Assembly: GCF_002744245.1 (NCBI RefSeq)
Contig: NZ_NKHG01000007.1
Span: 1-64,000 of the forward strand
DNA length: 64,000 nucleotides
DNA from: Bacillus pumilus
GTDB lineage: Bacteria > Bacillota > Bacilli > Bacillales > Bacillaceae
Direction of reading: 5' to 3'
Both the position numbers and the translations under genes were made by a program. Shown in pieces: positions 46,225-54,998 of this stretch (positions are counted from its first letter, which is position 1; each line of letters opens with the position of its first letter). Below the pieces are notes generated by a model. The model saw only the letters and a program-made list of their open reading frames with translations. It made no database searches and was not told the origin of the DNA.

Positions 46225-47748
46225 TTGGAGATGGAGATATTGAATACTTTACAGGCATTACTAAACGACAGAATGGAACGCTCTTCACAAATTGAAGCGG
46301 TAACTGGCGGAGGTGTGTCTTATACTTTTGAAGAATATGCAAAACGCATTGATCAGCTGGCTCATTACTTACATCGTAACGGAATTCGAAAAGGTGACCG
46401 TGTTTGCTTTATTTGTCAAAACCATCATCACTTTTCGACGATTATGCTAGGAGCCATCAAAGCAGGTGCAGTCGCAGTACCACTTAGCTGGCAGTTGACC
46501 TCTTTTGAGCTGGAAGGCATTTTGAAAAAAGCAGCGCCAAAGGCTTTATTTTTTGACCGAGAATTCCGTGACATCATTGCCGCTGTGAATGCGTCTTTAG
46601 AGGATTGTCTAATGGTAGAATCCGGTGTGAATGCAAAAACGACACAGCTGTTTGAAGATCTACTAGCTTCAAACGATGGAAGTAATCTTGCTGAGGAGGT
46701 CTCAGAAGAAGATCTAGCAATGATTCTATTCACATCTGGTACAACAGGCAACCCAAAAGGCTGTATGGTCGGACATGGACGACTTTATCAATTTTTAACG
46801 AGAGATGGGAATCGAGAGTTTGACCTAAAAGGAAAACGATATTTGGCGAGTCACCCGCTGTATCATATGAGCTCAATCAATCATCTCATTGCAGCTGCCA
46901 TTGAAGGATATACGCTTGTCTTTTTACACGATGCAACACCGAAACGTATTTTAGAGACGATTGAAAAAGAAAGAATTACGTTTATGATGGCCTTCCCATC
47001 AGCTTATACGTACATGTTAGAAGAGATGAAACGTGGTTCGTATGATCTCTCGTCCTTTGAAATTGCGATTTCTGGTGGTACGAAGGTGCCGGTACGCTTG
47101 ATTAAGGACTACAATGAAGCAGGCATTCACATGATGCATGGCTACGGTAGTACAGAGGCATGGGTTATCAGTGCATGGTATCCTGCGATGGGTGAAGATA
47201 AAATGGGATCTGCCGGTAAAGTCGATGCGGATGTAGAAGTGAAAATCGTTCATCCTGAAACAAATGAGACACTGCCTGCTGGAGAAATTGGAGAAGTTGT
47301 CATGCGAAGCCCATTTTATTTCCTAGGTTACTACCAGCAGCCGGACGCTACTGAGAAGGTGCTCAAAGATGGCTGGTTCCATATGGGAGATGCAGGCTAT
47401 TTAGATGAGGAGGGTTTTCTTTATATCACAGGCAGATACAAAGATGTCATATTGTACGGCGGAGATAATATTTATCCTGACCAAGTGGAGGAAGTCATTG
47501 ACCAAATTCCAGGTGTCATTGAATCAGCTGTCATTGGTGTACCAGACGACTTATACGGTGAAGTGCCAAGTGCGTATATCGTGAAAGACGAATCTGTCGA
47601 TTTTTGCGAACAAGATGTTGTGAACTATTGCCGGGAGCGTTTGGCAGATTACAAAGTTCCGTCCATTCATTTCACGCAGGAACTGCCAAAAAACAAGCTT
47701 GGTAAAATTATGAAAAAAGATTTACGTGAATTGGTTGTGAATGCGTAG
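46225..47748 (+). CDS. Acyl-CoA synthetase (AMP-dependent ligase, ANL superfamily)
   Basis: Up to 507 residues. It activates a carboxylic acid via an acyl-AMP and transfers it to CoA. Motifs: the P-loop MILFTSGTTGNPKGCMVGH, the GYGSTEAW adenine motif, DGWFHMGDAGYLDEEGFLYI, the hinge ITGRYKDVI and the catalytic Lys region LPKNKLGKIMKKDLRE. The substrate may be a fatty or aromatic acid. Start uncertain: TTG 46240 best fits TTTGGAG (9-base spacing), while TTG 46225 is the longest reading. Divergent MarR gene upstream suggests substrate-induced expression. Confidence 0.87.
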   Translation: MEMEILNTLQALLNDRMERSSQIEAVTGGGVSYTFEEYAKRIDQLAHYLHRNGIRKGDRVCFICQNHHHFSTIMLGAIKAGAVAVPLSWQLTSFELEGILKKAAPKALFFDREFRDIIAAVNASLEDCLMVESGVNAKTTQLFEDLLASNDGSNLAEEVSEEDLAMILFTSGTTGNPKGCMVGHGRLYQFLTRDGNREFDLKGKRYLASHPLYHMSSINHLIAAAIEGYTLVFLHDATPKRILETIEKERITFMMAFPSAYTYMLEEMKRGSYDLSSFEIAISGGTKVPVRLIKDYNEAGIHMMHGYGSTEAWVISAWYPAMGEDKMGSAGKVDADVEVKIVHPETNETLPAGEIGEVVMRSPFYFLGYYQQPDATEKVLKDGWFHMGDAGYLDEEGFLYITGRYKDVILYGGDNIYPDQVEEVIDQIPGVIESAVIGVPDDLYGEVPSAYIVKDESVDFCEQDVVNYCRERLADYKVPSIHFTQELPKNKLGKIMKKDLRELVVNA

Positions 47749-47757
47749 GACCTATTC

Positions 47758-47766
47758 TGCTATAAT
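47758..47766 (+). promoter_or_regulatory. Extended -10 promoter of the APC permease at 47816
   Basis: TGCTATAAT (TATAAT at 47761-47766) is a perfect extended -10. The -35 is weak. It lies directly after the acyl-CoA ligase stop codon. Confidence 0.55.
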
Positions 47767-47815
47767 GAAATTTGAATGATTTTTTTGTTTTTCTAACGTT
47801 TTGGAGGGAAAGGGT

Positions 47816-49195
47816 TTGCGACATATTCTTCGTAAGAAACACATTCACGATTTGTTAGAACAGAGTAGACAGCAAAAGGTAAAGAAAACACTGGGCGGGC
47901 TCGATCTAACGCTCCTTGGGATAGGGGCTGTGATCGGGACGGGGGTCATGGTGTTAACCGGAATTACAGCAGCTAAGGATGCAGGACCGGCTGTTATTTT
48001 CTCTTTTGCGATCGCAGCGATTGTGTGCAGTTTAGCAGCACTTTGTTATGCAGAAATGGCTTCAGCCCTGCCTGTGTTCGGCAGTGCGTACATTTATTCA
48101 TATACAACAATGGGCGAGCTCGTGGGCCATCTGATGGGATGGACATTATTGTCTGTTTATATGCTGACTGCTTCGGCTGTGGCAAGTGGCTGGTCCAGTT
48201 ATTTCAACAGCCTGCTGGAGGGGTTTGGAATCTCTATTCCCCATCAATTCTTGGCCGGGCCAGAACAAGGCGGATACATGAATCTGCCAGCGATTATCAT
48301 TGCTTTACTGATTGCGTGGATCTTATCTAGAGGAACGAAGGAAAGTAAAAAATTCAATAATATCATGGTGTTTGTGAAGCTTGGCATTATTGTTCTTTTC
48401 ATTGTAGTAGGTGGTTTTTATGTACAGCCAGACAATTGGCAGCCGTTCATGCCGTTTGGTGCGGAAGGTGTTATTGCCGGTGCAGCTGCTGTGTTTTTTG
48501 CCTTTTTAGGATTTGATGCGATTTCGGCATCTGCGGAAGAGGTGAAAAATCCACAGCGAAACCTGCCAATTGGTATTATTGGTTCATTACTCATTTGTAC
48601 GATCATCTATATTGTCGTTTGTTTGATCATGACAGGCATGGTGCATTATACAAAGCTGAATGTGACAGAGGCCATGTCCTATGTGCTGCAAAGTGTGCAT
48701 CAAAATAGCGTGGCTGGTATTATTTCTGTCGGTGCCGTCATTGGATTGATGGCTGTGATTTTCGCCAATAATTATGCGGCAACTCGAATTGCCTATGCGA
48801 TGGGTCGAGATGGGCTTTTGCCTAAAGTGTTTTCGAAAACAAACAAAAGTGATACACCTGTTGCAAGCATATGGATGATTGGCGGAATGACAGCTGTTAT
48901 TTCAGGGTTTATTGATTTGAAGGATCTGTCCAACTTAGCAAATATCGGTGCATTATTGACGTTTGCGATGGTGAGCTTATCTGTTCTCATTTTGAGAAAG
49001 ACGCATCAGCAGCTTGAAAGGGGATTCCGGGTTCCTTTTGTGCCGGTATTACCAATCATATCAATGGGCTGCTGCGTATTCCTCATGCTCAATTTACCGG
49101 GCCGGACATGGCTTTACTTCGGTGTATGGCTGTTAATTGGTGTCGTCATGTACGCAGCGTACTCAAACAAACATAGTGAACTAGCGAAATCTTAA
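47816..49195 (+). CDS. APC family amino acid permease (YfnA/YhdG-like)
   Basis: 459 residues, about 12 helices. It starts RHILRKKHIHDLLEQSRQQK, followed by TLGGLDLTLLGIGAVIGTGV and the TM6 region FAFLGFDAISASAEEVKNPQ typical of the cationic/branched-chain amino acid (CAT) group. FANNYAATRIAYAMGRDGLL is another conserved loop. Substrate not readable. TTG 47816 is chosen because GGAGG ends 8 bases upstream; TTG 47801 overlaps that site. It has its own extended -10 promoter and terminator. Confidence 0.86.
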   Translation: MRHILRKKHIHDLLEQSRQQKVKKTLGGLDLTLLGIGAVIGTGVMVLTGITAAKDAGPAVIFSFAIAAIVCSLAALCYAEMASALPVFGSAYIYSYTTMGELVGHLMGWTLLSVYMLTASAVASGWSSYFNSLLEGFGISIPHQFLAGPEQGGYMNLPAIIIALLIAWILSRGTKESKKFNNIMVFVKLGIIVLFIVVGGFYVQPDNWQPFMPFGAEGVIAGAAAVFFAFLGFDAISASAEEVKNPQRNLPIGIIGSLLICTIIYIVVCLIMTGMVHYTKLNVTEAMSYVLQSVHQNSVAGIISVGAVIGLMAVIFANNYAATRIAYAMGRDGLLPKVFSKTNKSDTPVASIWMIGGMTAVISGFIDLKDLSNLANIGALLTFAMVSLSVLILRKTHQQLERGFRVPFVPVLPIISMGCCVFLMLNLPGRTWLYFGVWLLIGVVMYAAYSNKHSELAKS

Positions 49196-49202
49196 TGAGA
49201 AA

Positions 49203-49240
49203 AAGGTGCAAATCCGTTGACGATTTGTGCCTTTTTTCTT
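49203..49240 (+). terminator. Terminator of the APC permease at 47816
   Basis: AAAAGGTGCAAATC(C)G and C(G)ATTTGTGCCTTTT pair around TTGA, followed by T-rich sequence. Confidence 0.8.
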
Positions 49241-49298
49241 ACGATTTGGGATAAGCTATAAAAGAGTGAATGTACGGAACAAGAGGAGGATGAGGAAT

Positions 49299-49664
49299 AT
49301 GATCAGCGTTAGTCCTTATATTGTAGTAGAAGATGTAAAAGAATCTCTTCAATATTATCAAGGGATTTTTGGCGGAGATATTCATATCTTAAATGAACAT
49401 CAAGACCGTGTATTGCATGCTGAATTACACCTTGGTGAATCGCTGCTCCACTTTTCAGATACGTTTAGCCGCACACCAAAGCCGGAGAATCTCAGGTTAA
49501 TCATGCAGTTTGACAATGAAGAAGAATTGAAGGCTGTATATGAAGCACTTGAAGCTGACGGAGATGTGCTGGTGGAATTACAGGATACGTTCTTTGGCGC
49601 ACTTCACGGGCAAGTACAGGATCGGAAGAATGGATTGATCTGGATTCTGAATTATATGAAATAG
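49299..49664 (+). CDS. VOC (PhnB/glyoxalase-like) family protein
   Basis: 121 residues, one vicinal-oxygen-chelate domain. VSPYIVVEDVKESLQYYQGI is the PhnB-type opening, then DRVLHAELHLGESLLHFSD and ALHGQVQDRKNGLIWILNY. No complete glyoxalase metal set is evident. ATG 49299 follows AGAGGAGGATGAGG; the upstream in-frame part lies in the preceding terminator. The stop codon TAG is the first three bases of repeat copy 3 (TAGACAAAC), so the gene end and the element boundary coincide. Confidence 0.82.
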   Translation: MISVSPYIVVEDVKESLQYYQGIFGGDIHILNEHQDRVLHAELHLGESLLHFSDTFSRTPKPENLRLIMQFDNEEELKAVYEALEADGDVLVELQDTFFGALHGQVQDRKNGLIWILNYMK

Positions 49665-49722
49665 ACAAACTCTCGCATTCTTTGTACATAAAAATCATTT
49701 TAACCCTTTGTCAACAATCTGA
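49662..49722. repeat. Dispersed intergenic repeat, internally deleted copy 3
   Basis: TAGACAAACTCTCGCATTC at the left and CCCTTTGTCAACAATCTGAAG at the right match the two ends of copies 1 and 2, but about 110 internal bases are missing. The deletion keeps both complementary ends. A terminator (AAGCCTTCAC/GTGAAGGTT, T7, to 49748) follows directly. Confidence 0.7.
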
Positions 49723-49748
49723 AGCCTTCACTAGTGTGAAGGTTTTTT
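49722..49748 (+). terminator. Terminator of the VOC gene
   Basis: CCTTCAC and GTGAAGG pair around TAGT/A, followed by T7. Confidence 0.8.
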
Positions 49749-49827
49749 TGAGGGTTTTTATTTTCTGAAAAATGGAAAATATGCTATGTTGGAAGAATAA
49801 AAGGACAAGGAGAAGGGTGGCAAAGGA

Positions 49828-50688
49828 ATGGAACAAATTGAGTTTCAATTTATCCAAACAAATGGTGTAAGGCTTCATACAGCAATGGCTGGACCTGAGA
49901 ATGGCCCGCTGCTTGTGCTGCTACATGGATTTCCTGAATTTTGGTACGGCTGGAAAAATCAAATCAGGCCCTTGGCTGAGGCAGGCTATCGTGTCGTTGT
50001 TCCTGATCAAAGGGGTTACCATCTAAGTGACAAGCCAGAAGGAATCGAATCATACGTATTAGATCAGCTGAGAGATGATATCGTTGGATTGATTAAGACG
50101 CTGAGCCCAAATCAAAAGGCCATTGTGGGCGGACATGATTGGGGCGGAGCTGTTGCTTGGCATTTGGCTTCTACACGTTCTCAATATGTAGAAAAATTAA
50201 TCATTGTGAACATGCCGCATCCGAGAGTAATGATGAAGGTTCTCCCTTTTTACCCGCCACAGTGGAAAAAGAGCTCCTACATCGCTTTCTTTCAGCTTCC
50301 CAATGTACCAGAGGAAGCGCTTCAGGAAAATCACTTTCAAAGACTGGACGAAGCCATCGGTCTGACGGCTCGCCCTCATTTATTCACGAAAGAGGATGTC
50401 TCAAGCTATAAGCTGGCATGGACGCAGCCAGGAGCCATGACGTCCATGCTGAATTGGTATCGAGCTATCAAAAAAGGCGGCTTTGAAAAGCCGATTTCAA
50501 AACGGATTCTAGTTCCTGTTCGTATGATATGGGGAATGGAGGACAAGTTTCTAAGCAGAAAGCTGGCGAAGGAAACAATCAAGATTTGTCCAAATGGACA
50601 GCTGATTTTTGTCGATGATGCCTCTCATTGGATCAATCATGAAAAGCCAGATGTCGTCAACAAACTCATACTCGAATTTTTAAAATAA
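49828..50688 (+). CDS. yfhM: Alpha/beta hydrolase, epoxide-hydrolase-like (YfhM)
   Basis: 286 residues, the same length as B. subtilis YfhM and very similar. The oxyanion-hole HGFPEFWYGWKNQI precedes the nucleophile elbow GGHDWGGAVAWHLAS (Asp), and the catalytic His lies in FVDDASHWINHEKPD. Asp in the elbow is typical of epoxide hydrolases and haloalkane dehalogenases. In B. subtilis yfhM is linked to the general stress response. AGAAGGGTGG precedes the ATG. The gene's terminator is split by the IS element downstream. Confidence 0.9.
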   Translation: MEQIEFQFIQTNGVRLHTAMAGPENGPLLVLLHGFPEFWYGWKNQIRPLAEAGYRVVVPDQRGYHLSDKPEGIESYVLDQLRDDIVGLIKTLSPNQKAIVGGHDWGGAVAWHLASTRSQYVEKLIIVNMPHPRVMMKVLPFYPPQWKKSSYIAFFQLPNVPEEALQENHFQRLDEAIGLTARPHLFTKEDVSSYKLAWTQPGAMTSMLNWYRAIKKGGFEKPISKRILVPVRMIWGMEDKFLSRKLAKETIKICPNGQLIFVDDASHWINHEKPDVVNKLILEFLK

Positions 50689-50803
50689 AGAAAAAAGCTC
50701 TGATCAGCGGGACTGACCCCATAAGATGAGACAAATAAAAAACACCTTCAAGTTTGAAAACGGATAGTTGTTATCCGAAATAAGACGTGGAGGTGTTTTT
50801 TCT

Positions 50804-51109
50804 ATGGGGACAAGAGTGAGTTATCCGGTTGAAGTCAAACGGAAGGCTGTAGAAATGAGATTGGCAGGCATACCTATGAAAGAGATCATGCAGGAATTGA
50901 ATATCAAGAATAAGACACAGGTTCAGACATGGGTGAGGTGGTATAAGGCTGGGGATACACACCGATTCGAACAGCCTGTTGGAAAACAATATACCTATGG
51001 AAAGGGTCCCGAGTACTCTTCCGAATTAGAGAAACTACAGGCAGAAAATCGCTATCTGAGACAACAGAATGAAGTTTTAAAAAAGTACAACGAATTGGAA
51101 AGGAATTAA
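50804..51109 (+). CDS. IS3-family transposase OrfA (HTH protein)
   Basis: 101 residues. An N-terminal helix-turn-helix (YPVEVKRKAVEMRLAGIPMK, EIMQELNIKNKTQVQTWVRW) binds the IS ends, and a C-terminal leucine-zipper-like coiled coil follows (SELEKLQAENRYLRQQNEVL). ATG 50804 follows GTGGAGG. Near the end TTTTAAAAAAG (51075-51085) is a good slippery run for the -1 frameshift that normally makes the OrfAB fusion. Confidence 0.9.
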   Translation: MGTRVSYPVEVKRKAVEMRLAGIPMKEIMQELNIKNKTQVQTWVRWYKAGDTHRFEQPVGKQYTYGKGPEYSSELEKLQAENRYLRQQNEVLKKYNELERN

Positions 51110-51146
51110 AGGAAGTTGATAAGGAACAATCGAACTGGTAGAAGAA

Positions 51147-51959
51147 TTGCGCAAAACGATGACGGTACAGGAAATCTGTGTCCCTTTAGGCATCTCACGC
51201 ACTTCGTATTATAGATGGAAAAAGGATCTGACTCAGAATAATTCTAAGAGACAACTAGAGAAACAAGTCGGCACGTTGTGCCGACAGCACAAGTATCGAT
51301 ATGGATATCGAAAAATCACAGCCATACTAAAAATGAGAATGCGTATTAACCATAAAACTGTTCAACGTATTATGCAGAAAAATCAGTGGCAGTGCCGGGT
51401 TAAAATGAAAAAGCGTAAGAAGAATGGGCAGCCTTATGCCGTGGTCGATAATATACTAGATCGGAACTTTCAGTCTGATCGCCCTCTTGAAAAACTAGTA
51501 ACGGACATCACGTATTTGCCTTATGGACAGAAACAATTGTACCTTTCCAGTATATTGGATTTATATAATGGAGAAGTGATTGCTTTTACGATTGGTGATA
51601 AGCAGGACACAGACTTTGCCTTAAACACACTTCATCAGCTCCCAGCACTTCCTGAGAACTGTGTGTTACATAGCGACCAAGGTTCTGTGTATACATCTTA
51701 CGAGTATCAGAAAGCTGTTCATATAAAAGGCATTACCATGAGCATGTCCCGCAAAGGGACGCCCGCTGATAATGCCTCCATCGAATCGTTTCATTCCTCA
51801 CTAAAATCTGAAACGTTCTATCTTAACAGTATTGATCGAGCTACGACCACCATCGTAGAACGCACTGTCAAAGAATACATTCATTATTATAACAACATTC
51901 GTATTCAAACGAAACTAAACAACCAATCACCGATAAACTATCGGCAATTGGCTGTATAA
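51147..51959 (+). CDS. IS3-family transposase OrfB (DDE integrase core), possibly frameshifted at its 5' end
   Basis: 270 residues. After an HTH_21-like region (YRYGYRKITAILKMRMRINH) comes the rve integrase core with the DDE residues: Asp in LVTDITYLPYG, Asp in VLHSDQGSVYTS and Glu in DNASIESFHSSLK. The -1 frame entered at the A6 slippery run stops at TAG 51138 before reaching this gene. Adding one G at AAGGAACAATC (about 51121-51125) would fuse both. So the fusion may be broken, or the base was missed in sequencing. TTG 51147 itself has no good ribosome site. Confidence 0.85.
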   Translation: MRKTMTVQEICVPLGISRTSYYRWKKDLTQNNSKRQLEKQVGTLCRQHKYRYGYRKITAILKMRMRINHKTVQRIMQKNQWQCRVKMKKRKKNGQPYAVVDNILDRNFQSDRPLEKLVTDITYLPYGQKQLYLSSILDLYNGEVIAFTIGDKQDTDFALNTLHQLPALPENCVLHSDQGSVYTSYEYQKAVHIKGITMSMSRKGTPADNASIESFHSSLKSETFYLNSIDRATTTIVERTVKEYIHYYNNIRIQTKLNNQSPINYRQLAV

Positions 51960-52003
51960 AGGTGTTTTGATCCCTGTCTCTAAAACGGGGGTCAGTCCCC
52001 AGC

Positions 52004-52020
52004 GGACCAGAGCTTTTTTT
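52004..52020. terminator. Right half of a terminator split by the IS element
   Basis: GGACCAGAGCTTTTTTT pairs with AAAAAAGCTCTGATC at 50691-50705. Removing the IS and one CAGC copy rebuilds a perfect bidirectional terminator. Confidence 0.75.
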
Positions 52021-52022
52021 AT

Positions 52023-53468
52023 TTAGCCGATTTGATTCTTTTTCAAGGAGACAGGTTCGTCATCCCAGCATTCAATGTGCTCATTGTTCGGAACGGCATT
52101 TTTATAGAAGACAGGATCTTTGCCTTCTTTTTTCTGTCTCGTATAATCTTTCAATGCGGCAAAGGCGACCTTAGACAGCATGGAAATGGCGATGAGGTTG
52201 ACGATGACCATCAGTCCCATGAATAGGTCGGCGAGATTCCAAACAAAAGGAACACTTGCCACAGCACCGAATAAAACCATTGCAATAACTGCAATACGGT
52301 AACCGATTAGCCATGCCTTACTTGATTTAAGGAACTCGATGTTCGTTTCACCATAGTAATAATTCCCGATCAACGTACTAAACGCAAACAAGAAAACCAT
52401 AACGGCAAGTACACCAGAAGCCCAAGGACCAATGTGTTCACTCAAGGATGCCTGGGTGAGTTCAATACCAGTTAATTTTGTTGTTTTATATGCATTTGAG
52501 AAAAGTACGATAAAAGCAGTACTTGTACAAATAATGAGGGTATCAATTAAGACACCAAATGCCTGAATAAGACCTTGCTTTACAGGGTGACTGGTCACGG
52601 CAGCTGCAGCAGCATTCGGTGCACTACCCATCCCAGCCTCGTTTGAGAAGAGACCCCGTTTAATCCCTTCCATAATGACGGCACCCATCGTACCACCTGC
52701 AAATTGTTCAATACCGAATGCATGGGTAATAATTGTATGGACAACGCCAGGAAGCTCCGTAATGTTTGCAATCATGACAAAAAGAGCAATCCCGATATAA
52801 GCAACAGCTAAGAACACAACAATGTATTCTGCCATCTTTGCGATCGTTTTGACACCACCGAAAATGATGATGCTAAATCCAATAGCCATAACCATGCCTA
52901 CGATTAAGCGGTTTGCGCCAAATGAATTTTCAAAAGCGATGGTGATGGTATTGGACTGTACAGCATTAAAGACAATACCGAAAGAAATGGTAATCAATAC
53001 TGCAAATAATATCCCCATCCACCGTTTCTTTAAGCCTTTTTCCATGTAGTAGGCTGGACCTCCACGAAAGCCTGTCCCATCTTTTGTTTTGTAAACCTGG
53101 GCAAGTGTACTTTCAACAAAACTCGAGGCGGAACCAATAAGCGCTAGGATCCACATCCAAAAAATAGCACCAGGACCACCCATGGAAATAGCGATCGCAA
53201 TCCCGGTAATGTTTCCTGTTCCAACTCGAGCCGCCATACTAATAGCGAACGCTTGGAATGGGGAGACTCCAGATTTTTGCTTACTTGTTCCTTCTTTAAG
53301 AACAATTACCATTTCTTTGAGCATACGAACCTGAAGGAAACGAGATCTGAATGTAAAATAAAGACCAACAAGAACTAATAGTGCAACAATAATATATGAC
53401 CATAGAAAACCATTTGCTGTTGTTAATAAACCATTGATAAAGTCAAAGACATTATTCTTTTCATTCAT
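52023..53468 (-). CDS. glnT: Sodium:glutamine/alanine symporter, AGCS family
   Basis: 481 residues (B. subtilis GlnT 478), about 11 helices. AGCS marks: FQAFAISMAARVGTGNITGI near the start, FVESTLAQVYKTKDGTGFRG GPAYYMEKG, and RGLFSNEAGMGSAPNAAAAA. It takes up glutamine for the glutaminase encoded just upstream (31-base gap), the glsA-glnT operon known from B. subtilis. AGAGGTGATG precedes the ATG. Expression should be driven by GlnL in response to glutamine. Its terminator on the 3' side is interrupted by the IS. Confidence 0.92.
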   Translation of the reverse strand: MNEKNNVFDFINGLLTTANGFLWSYIIVALLVLVGLYFTFRSRFLQVRMLKEMVIVLKEGTSKQKSGVSPFQAFAISMAARVGTGNITGIAIAISMGGPGAIFWMWILALIGSASSFVESTLAQVYKTKDGTGFRGGPAYYMEKGLKKRWMGILFAVLITISFGIVFNAVQSNTITIAFENSFGANRLIVGMVMAIGFSIIIFGGVKTIAKMAEYIVVFLAVAYIGIALFVMIANITELPGVVHTIITHAFGIEQFAGGTMGAVIMEGIKRGLFSNEAGMGSAPNAAAAAVTSHPVKQGLIQAFGVLIDTLIICTSTAFIVLFSNAYKTTKLTGIELTQASLSEHIGPWASGVLAVMVFLFAFSTLIGNYYYGETNIEFLKSSKAWLIGYRIAVIAMVLFGAVASVPFVWNLADLFMGLMVIVNLIAISMLSKVAFAALKDYTRQKKEGKDPVFYKNAVPNNEHIECWDDEPVSLKKNQIG

Positions 53469-53499
53469 AACATCACCTCTTCTAATTCATCCAACTTCT

Positions 53500-54480
53500 T
53501 TAAAAGATGCTGAGATCCCACTCTTTCGCGAGTTTTTTCAGCATCATGACGCCTGTAATACTATTTCCGCAATCGTCAATGGCAGGACCATAAATGCCGA
53601 TTCCACAGCCTGTCTTAAACGGGAATTCTCTTCTTGCGCTTGGCGGAACGCAAGCCATAATTCCTCCAGACACACCACTTTTGGCGGGAACGCCTACAAA
53701 CGCAGCGAAATTACCAGACGCATTATACATGCCGCATGTCAGCATCAATGCTTTTGTTAGTCTTGCGATATCTTTTGGGATGACTTGGACTTTTTTAAAG
53801 GGATGATAGCCATCACTTGAAATAATCAGTCCGATTAAGGCGATGTCCTCTGTTGTGATCTCGATAGAACACTGCTTTAAATAGACCTCTAATGTTTCCT
53901 CAACATCTGACTCTAAGTAATTGGTTTCTTTTAAGTAATAGGCAAGTGCTCGATTTCGATGGGCGGTTGCCCATTCTGATTGATATACCTCTTCATTAAC
54001 AGAAGGACGCTTACCTATTAAGTTTTCGATTAAATCGAAAATATATGCTAGCTTTTCTGTAGAAGTCTTTCCGGGAAGGATGGAGGATACGGTAATAGCT
54101 CCAGCATTAATCATTGGATTAAAGGGCTTCCCTGGTTTGTGCATCTCAAGGCGGATGATGGAATTAAATGCATCACCAGTTGGCTCTACATCTACCCGAT
54201 CCAGGACGTAAGGTACGCCTTTTCCTAAGCAGGCAGCTATAAAGCTAATGACTTTTGAGATACTTTGCAGGGTAAAGGGAACGTCCCAATCACCATATCG
54301 GACAGATGATCCATCTGGGCCTATAACGCTGATACCAAGTTGAGAGGAATTCACTTTTCCGAGTGCTGGAATGTAGCCAGCATTTTGACCGGTTTTGTAA
54401 TATGGTCGAATTTCTTCTGCCCATTGGTCAACAGAAGACTGGCATGCGTGTTGTGTAGTATTAGAAATTACTGTTTTCAT
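53500..54480 (-). CDS. glsA: Glutaminase (YbgJ type)
   Basis: 326 residues. It hydrolyses glutamine to glutamate and ammonia. The Ser-x-x-Lys catalytic pair is in PFTLQSISKVISFIAACLG, and NPMINAGAITVSS and VPAKSGVSGGIMACVPP are conserved glutaminase motifs. The start at 54480 (MKTVISN) has TTGGAGGAATCG directly ahead. It is first in the glsA-glnT operon and divergent from the glnJ-glnL sensor pair, the same arrangement as in B. subtilis. Confidence 0.94.
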   Translation of the reverse strand: MKTVISNTTQHACQSSVDQWAEEIRPYYKTGQNAGYIPALGKVNSSQLGISVIGPDGSSVRYGDWDVPFTLQSISKVISFIAACLGKGVPYVLDRVDVEPTGDAFNSIIRLEMHKPGKPFNPMINAGAITVSSILPGKTSTEKLAYIFDLIENLIGKRPSVNEEVYQSEWATAHRNRALAYYLKETNYLESDVEETLEVYLKQCSIEITTEDIALIGLIISSDGYHPFKKVQVIPKDIARLTKALMLTCGMYNASGNFAAFVGVPAKSGVSGGIMACVPPSARREFPFKTGCGIGIYGPAIDDCGNSITGVMMLKKLAKEWDLSIF

Positions 54481-54680
54481 ACGATTCCTCCAATCAAAAA
54501 TCAAAAAGTACCCTATTAAATTGGCGGATGACAAAAAATGCGATCAAATAGGCACGAAAACATATTACACATCTTCAATGAACTTGTCATGCGCTGCTTG
54601 TACCACTCCTTTACACCTAAATGTATGTTCAAATGAAGGCTTTGGCGGCAAAAAACAAAAAGGGTATTTAGTGAAAATTC

Positions 54681-54694
54681 AGAAAACGCTTACA
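54681..54694 (+). promoter_or_regulatory. cre-like site upstream of glsA-glnT
   Basis: AGAAAACGCTTACA fits TGWAARCGYTWNCW at 13 of 14 positions, suggesting CcpA control of glutamine use. Confidence 0.6.
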
Positions 54695-54747
54695 TATAGA
54701 TTCACTAAAATTGTTCATTTAATTTATCTTGGAAACTACACAATCTG

Positions 54748-54763
54748 ACGAAAATCTACAAAA
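54748..54763 (-). promoter_or_regulatory. Putative GlnL binding site for glsA-glnT
   Basis: On the minus strand TTTTGT-AGAT-TTTCGT matches the reported B. subtilis GlnL direct repeat TTTTGTN4TTTTGT with one mismatch. Confidence 0.55.
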
Positions 54764-54932
54764 AAACTTATAAATAAAAATCTGTGTGTCGGGAATTGTC
54801 TAAACAATTCCCATTATTGTAGACAATGATTAAAATGCATCATAGCTGAAAGGTCACCTTGCTGCCTCGGAGAATAGTCATAAAAAAAGATTTTGGGGAT
54901 CAAAGAGGTAGCGAAAATTATTTTTTTACACA

Positions 54933-54961
54933 TTGTGAAGAAAAGAGTCTCCTTGTATACT
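54933..54961 (+). promoter_or_regulatory. Promoter of glnJ-glnL
   Basis: TTGTGA (54933-54938) and TATACT (54956-54961) are separated by 17 bases, 37 bases before the start codon. Confidence 0.7.
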
Positions 54962-54998
54962 GTGGCTATGCAAAAACAGGGGAAGGGATGTCAGTCAT

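Larger units (their letters stand above)
50709..51999 (+). mobile_element. IS3-family insertion sequence
   Basis: 1291 bp bounded by inverted ends GGGACTGACCCC (50709-50720) and GGGGTCAGTCCC (51988-51999), with further matching inward (AAAACACC / GGTGTTTT). A CAGC direct repeat flanks it (50705-50708 and 52000-52003), a likely 3-4-bp target duplication. Two overlapping-type genes, orfA and orfB, encode an HTH protein and a DDE transposase. It lies in the loop of what was a bidirectional terminator (AAAGCTCTG...CAGAGCTTT) between the convergent yfhM and glnT genes. Confidence 0.93.
54481..54998. other. Divergent control region between glsA and glnJ
   Basis: 518 bases without a gene. It contains a cre-like AGAAAACGCTTACA (54681-54694) and a GlnL-type tandem (54748-54763). 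A perfect hairpin GGGAATTGT/ACAATTCCC lies at 54791-54812, and a sigma-A promoter for glnJ at 54933-54961. ATTGTCTA (54795-54802) and TAGACAAT (54820-54827) also form an inverted pair. Confidence 0.6.
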
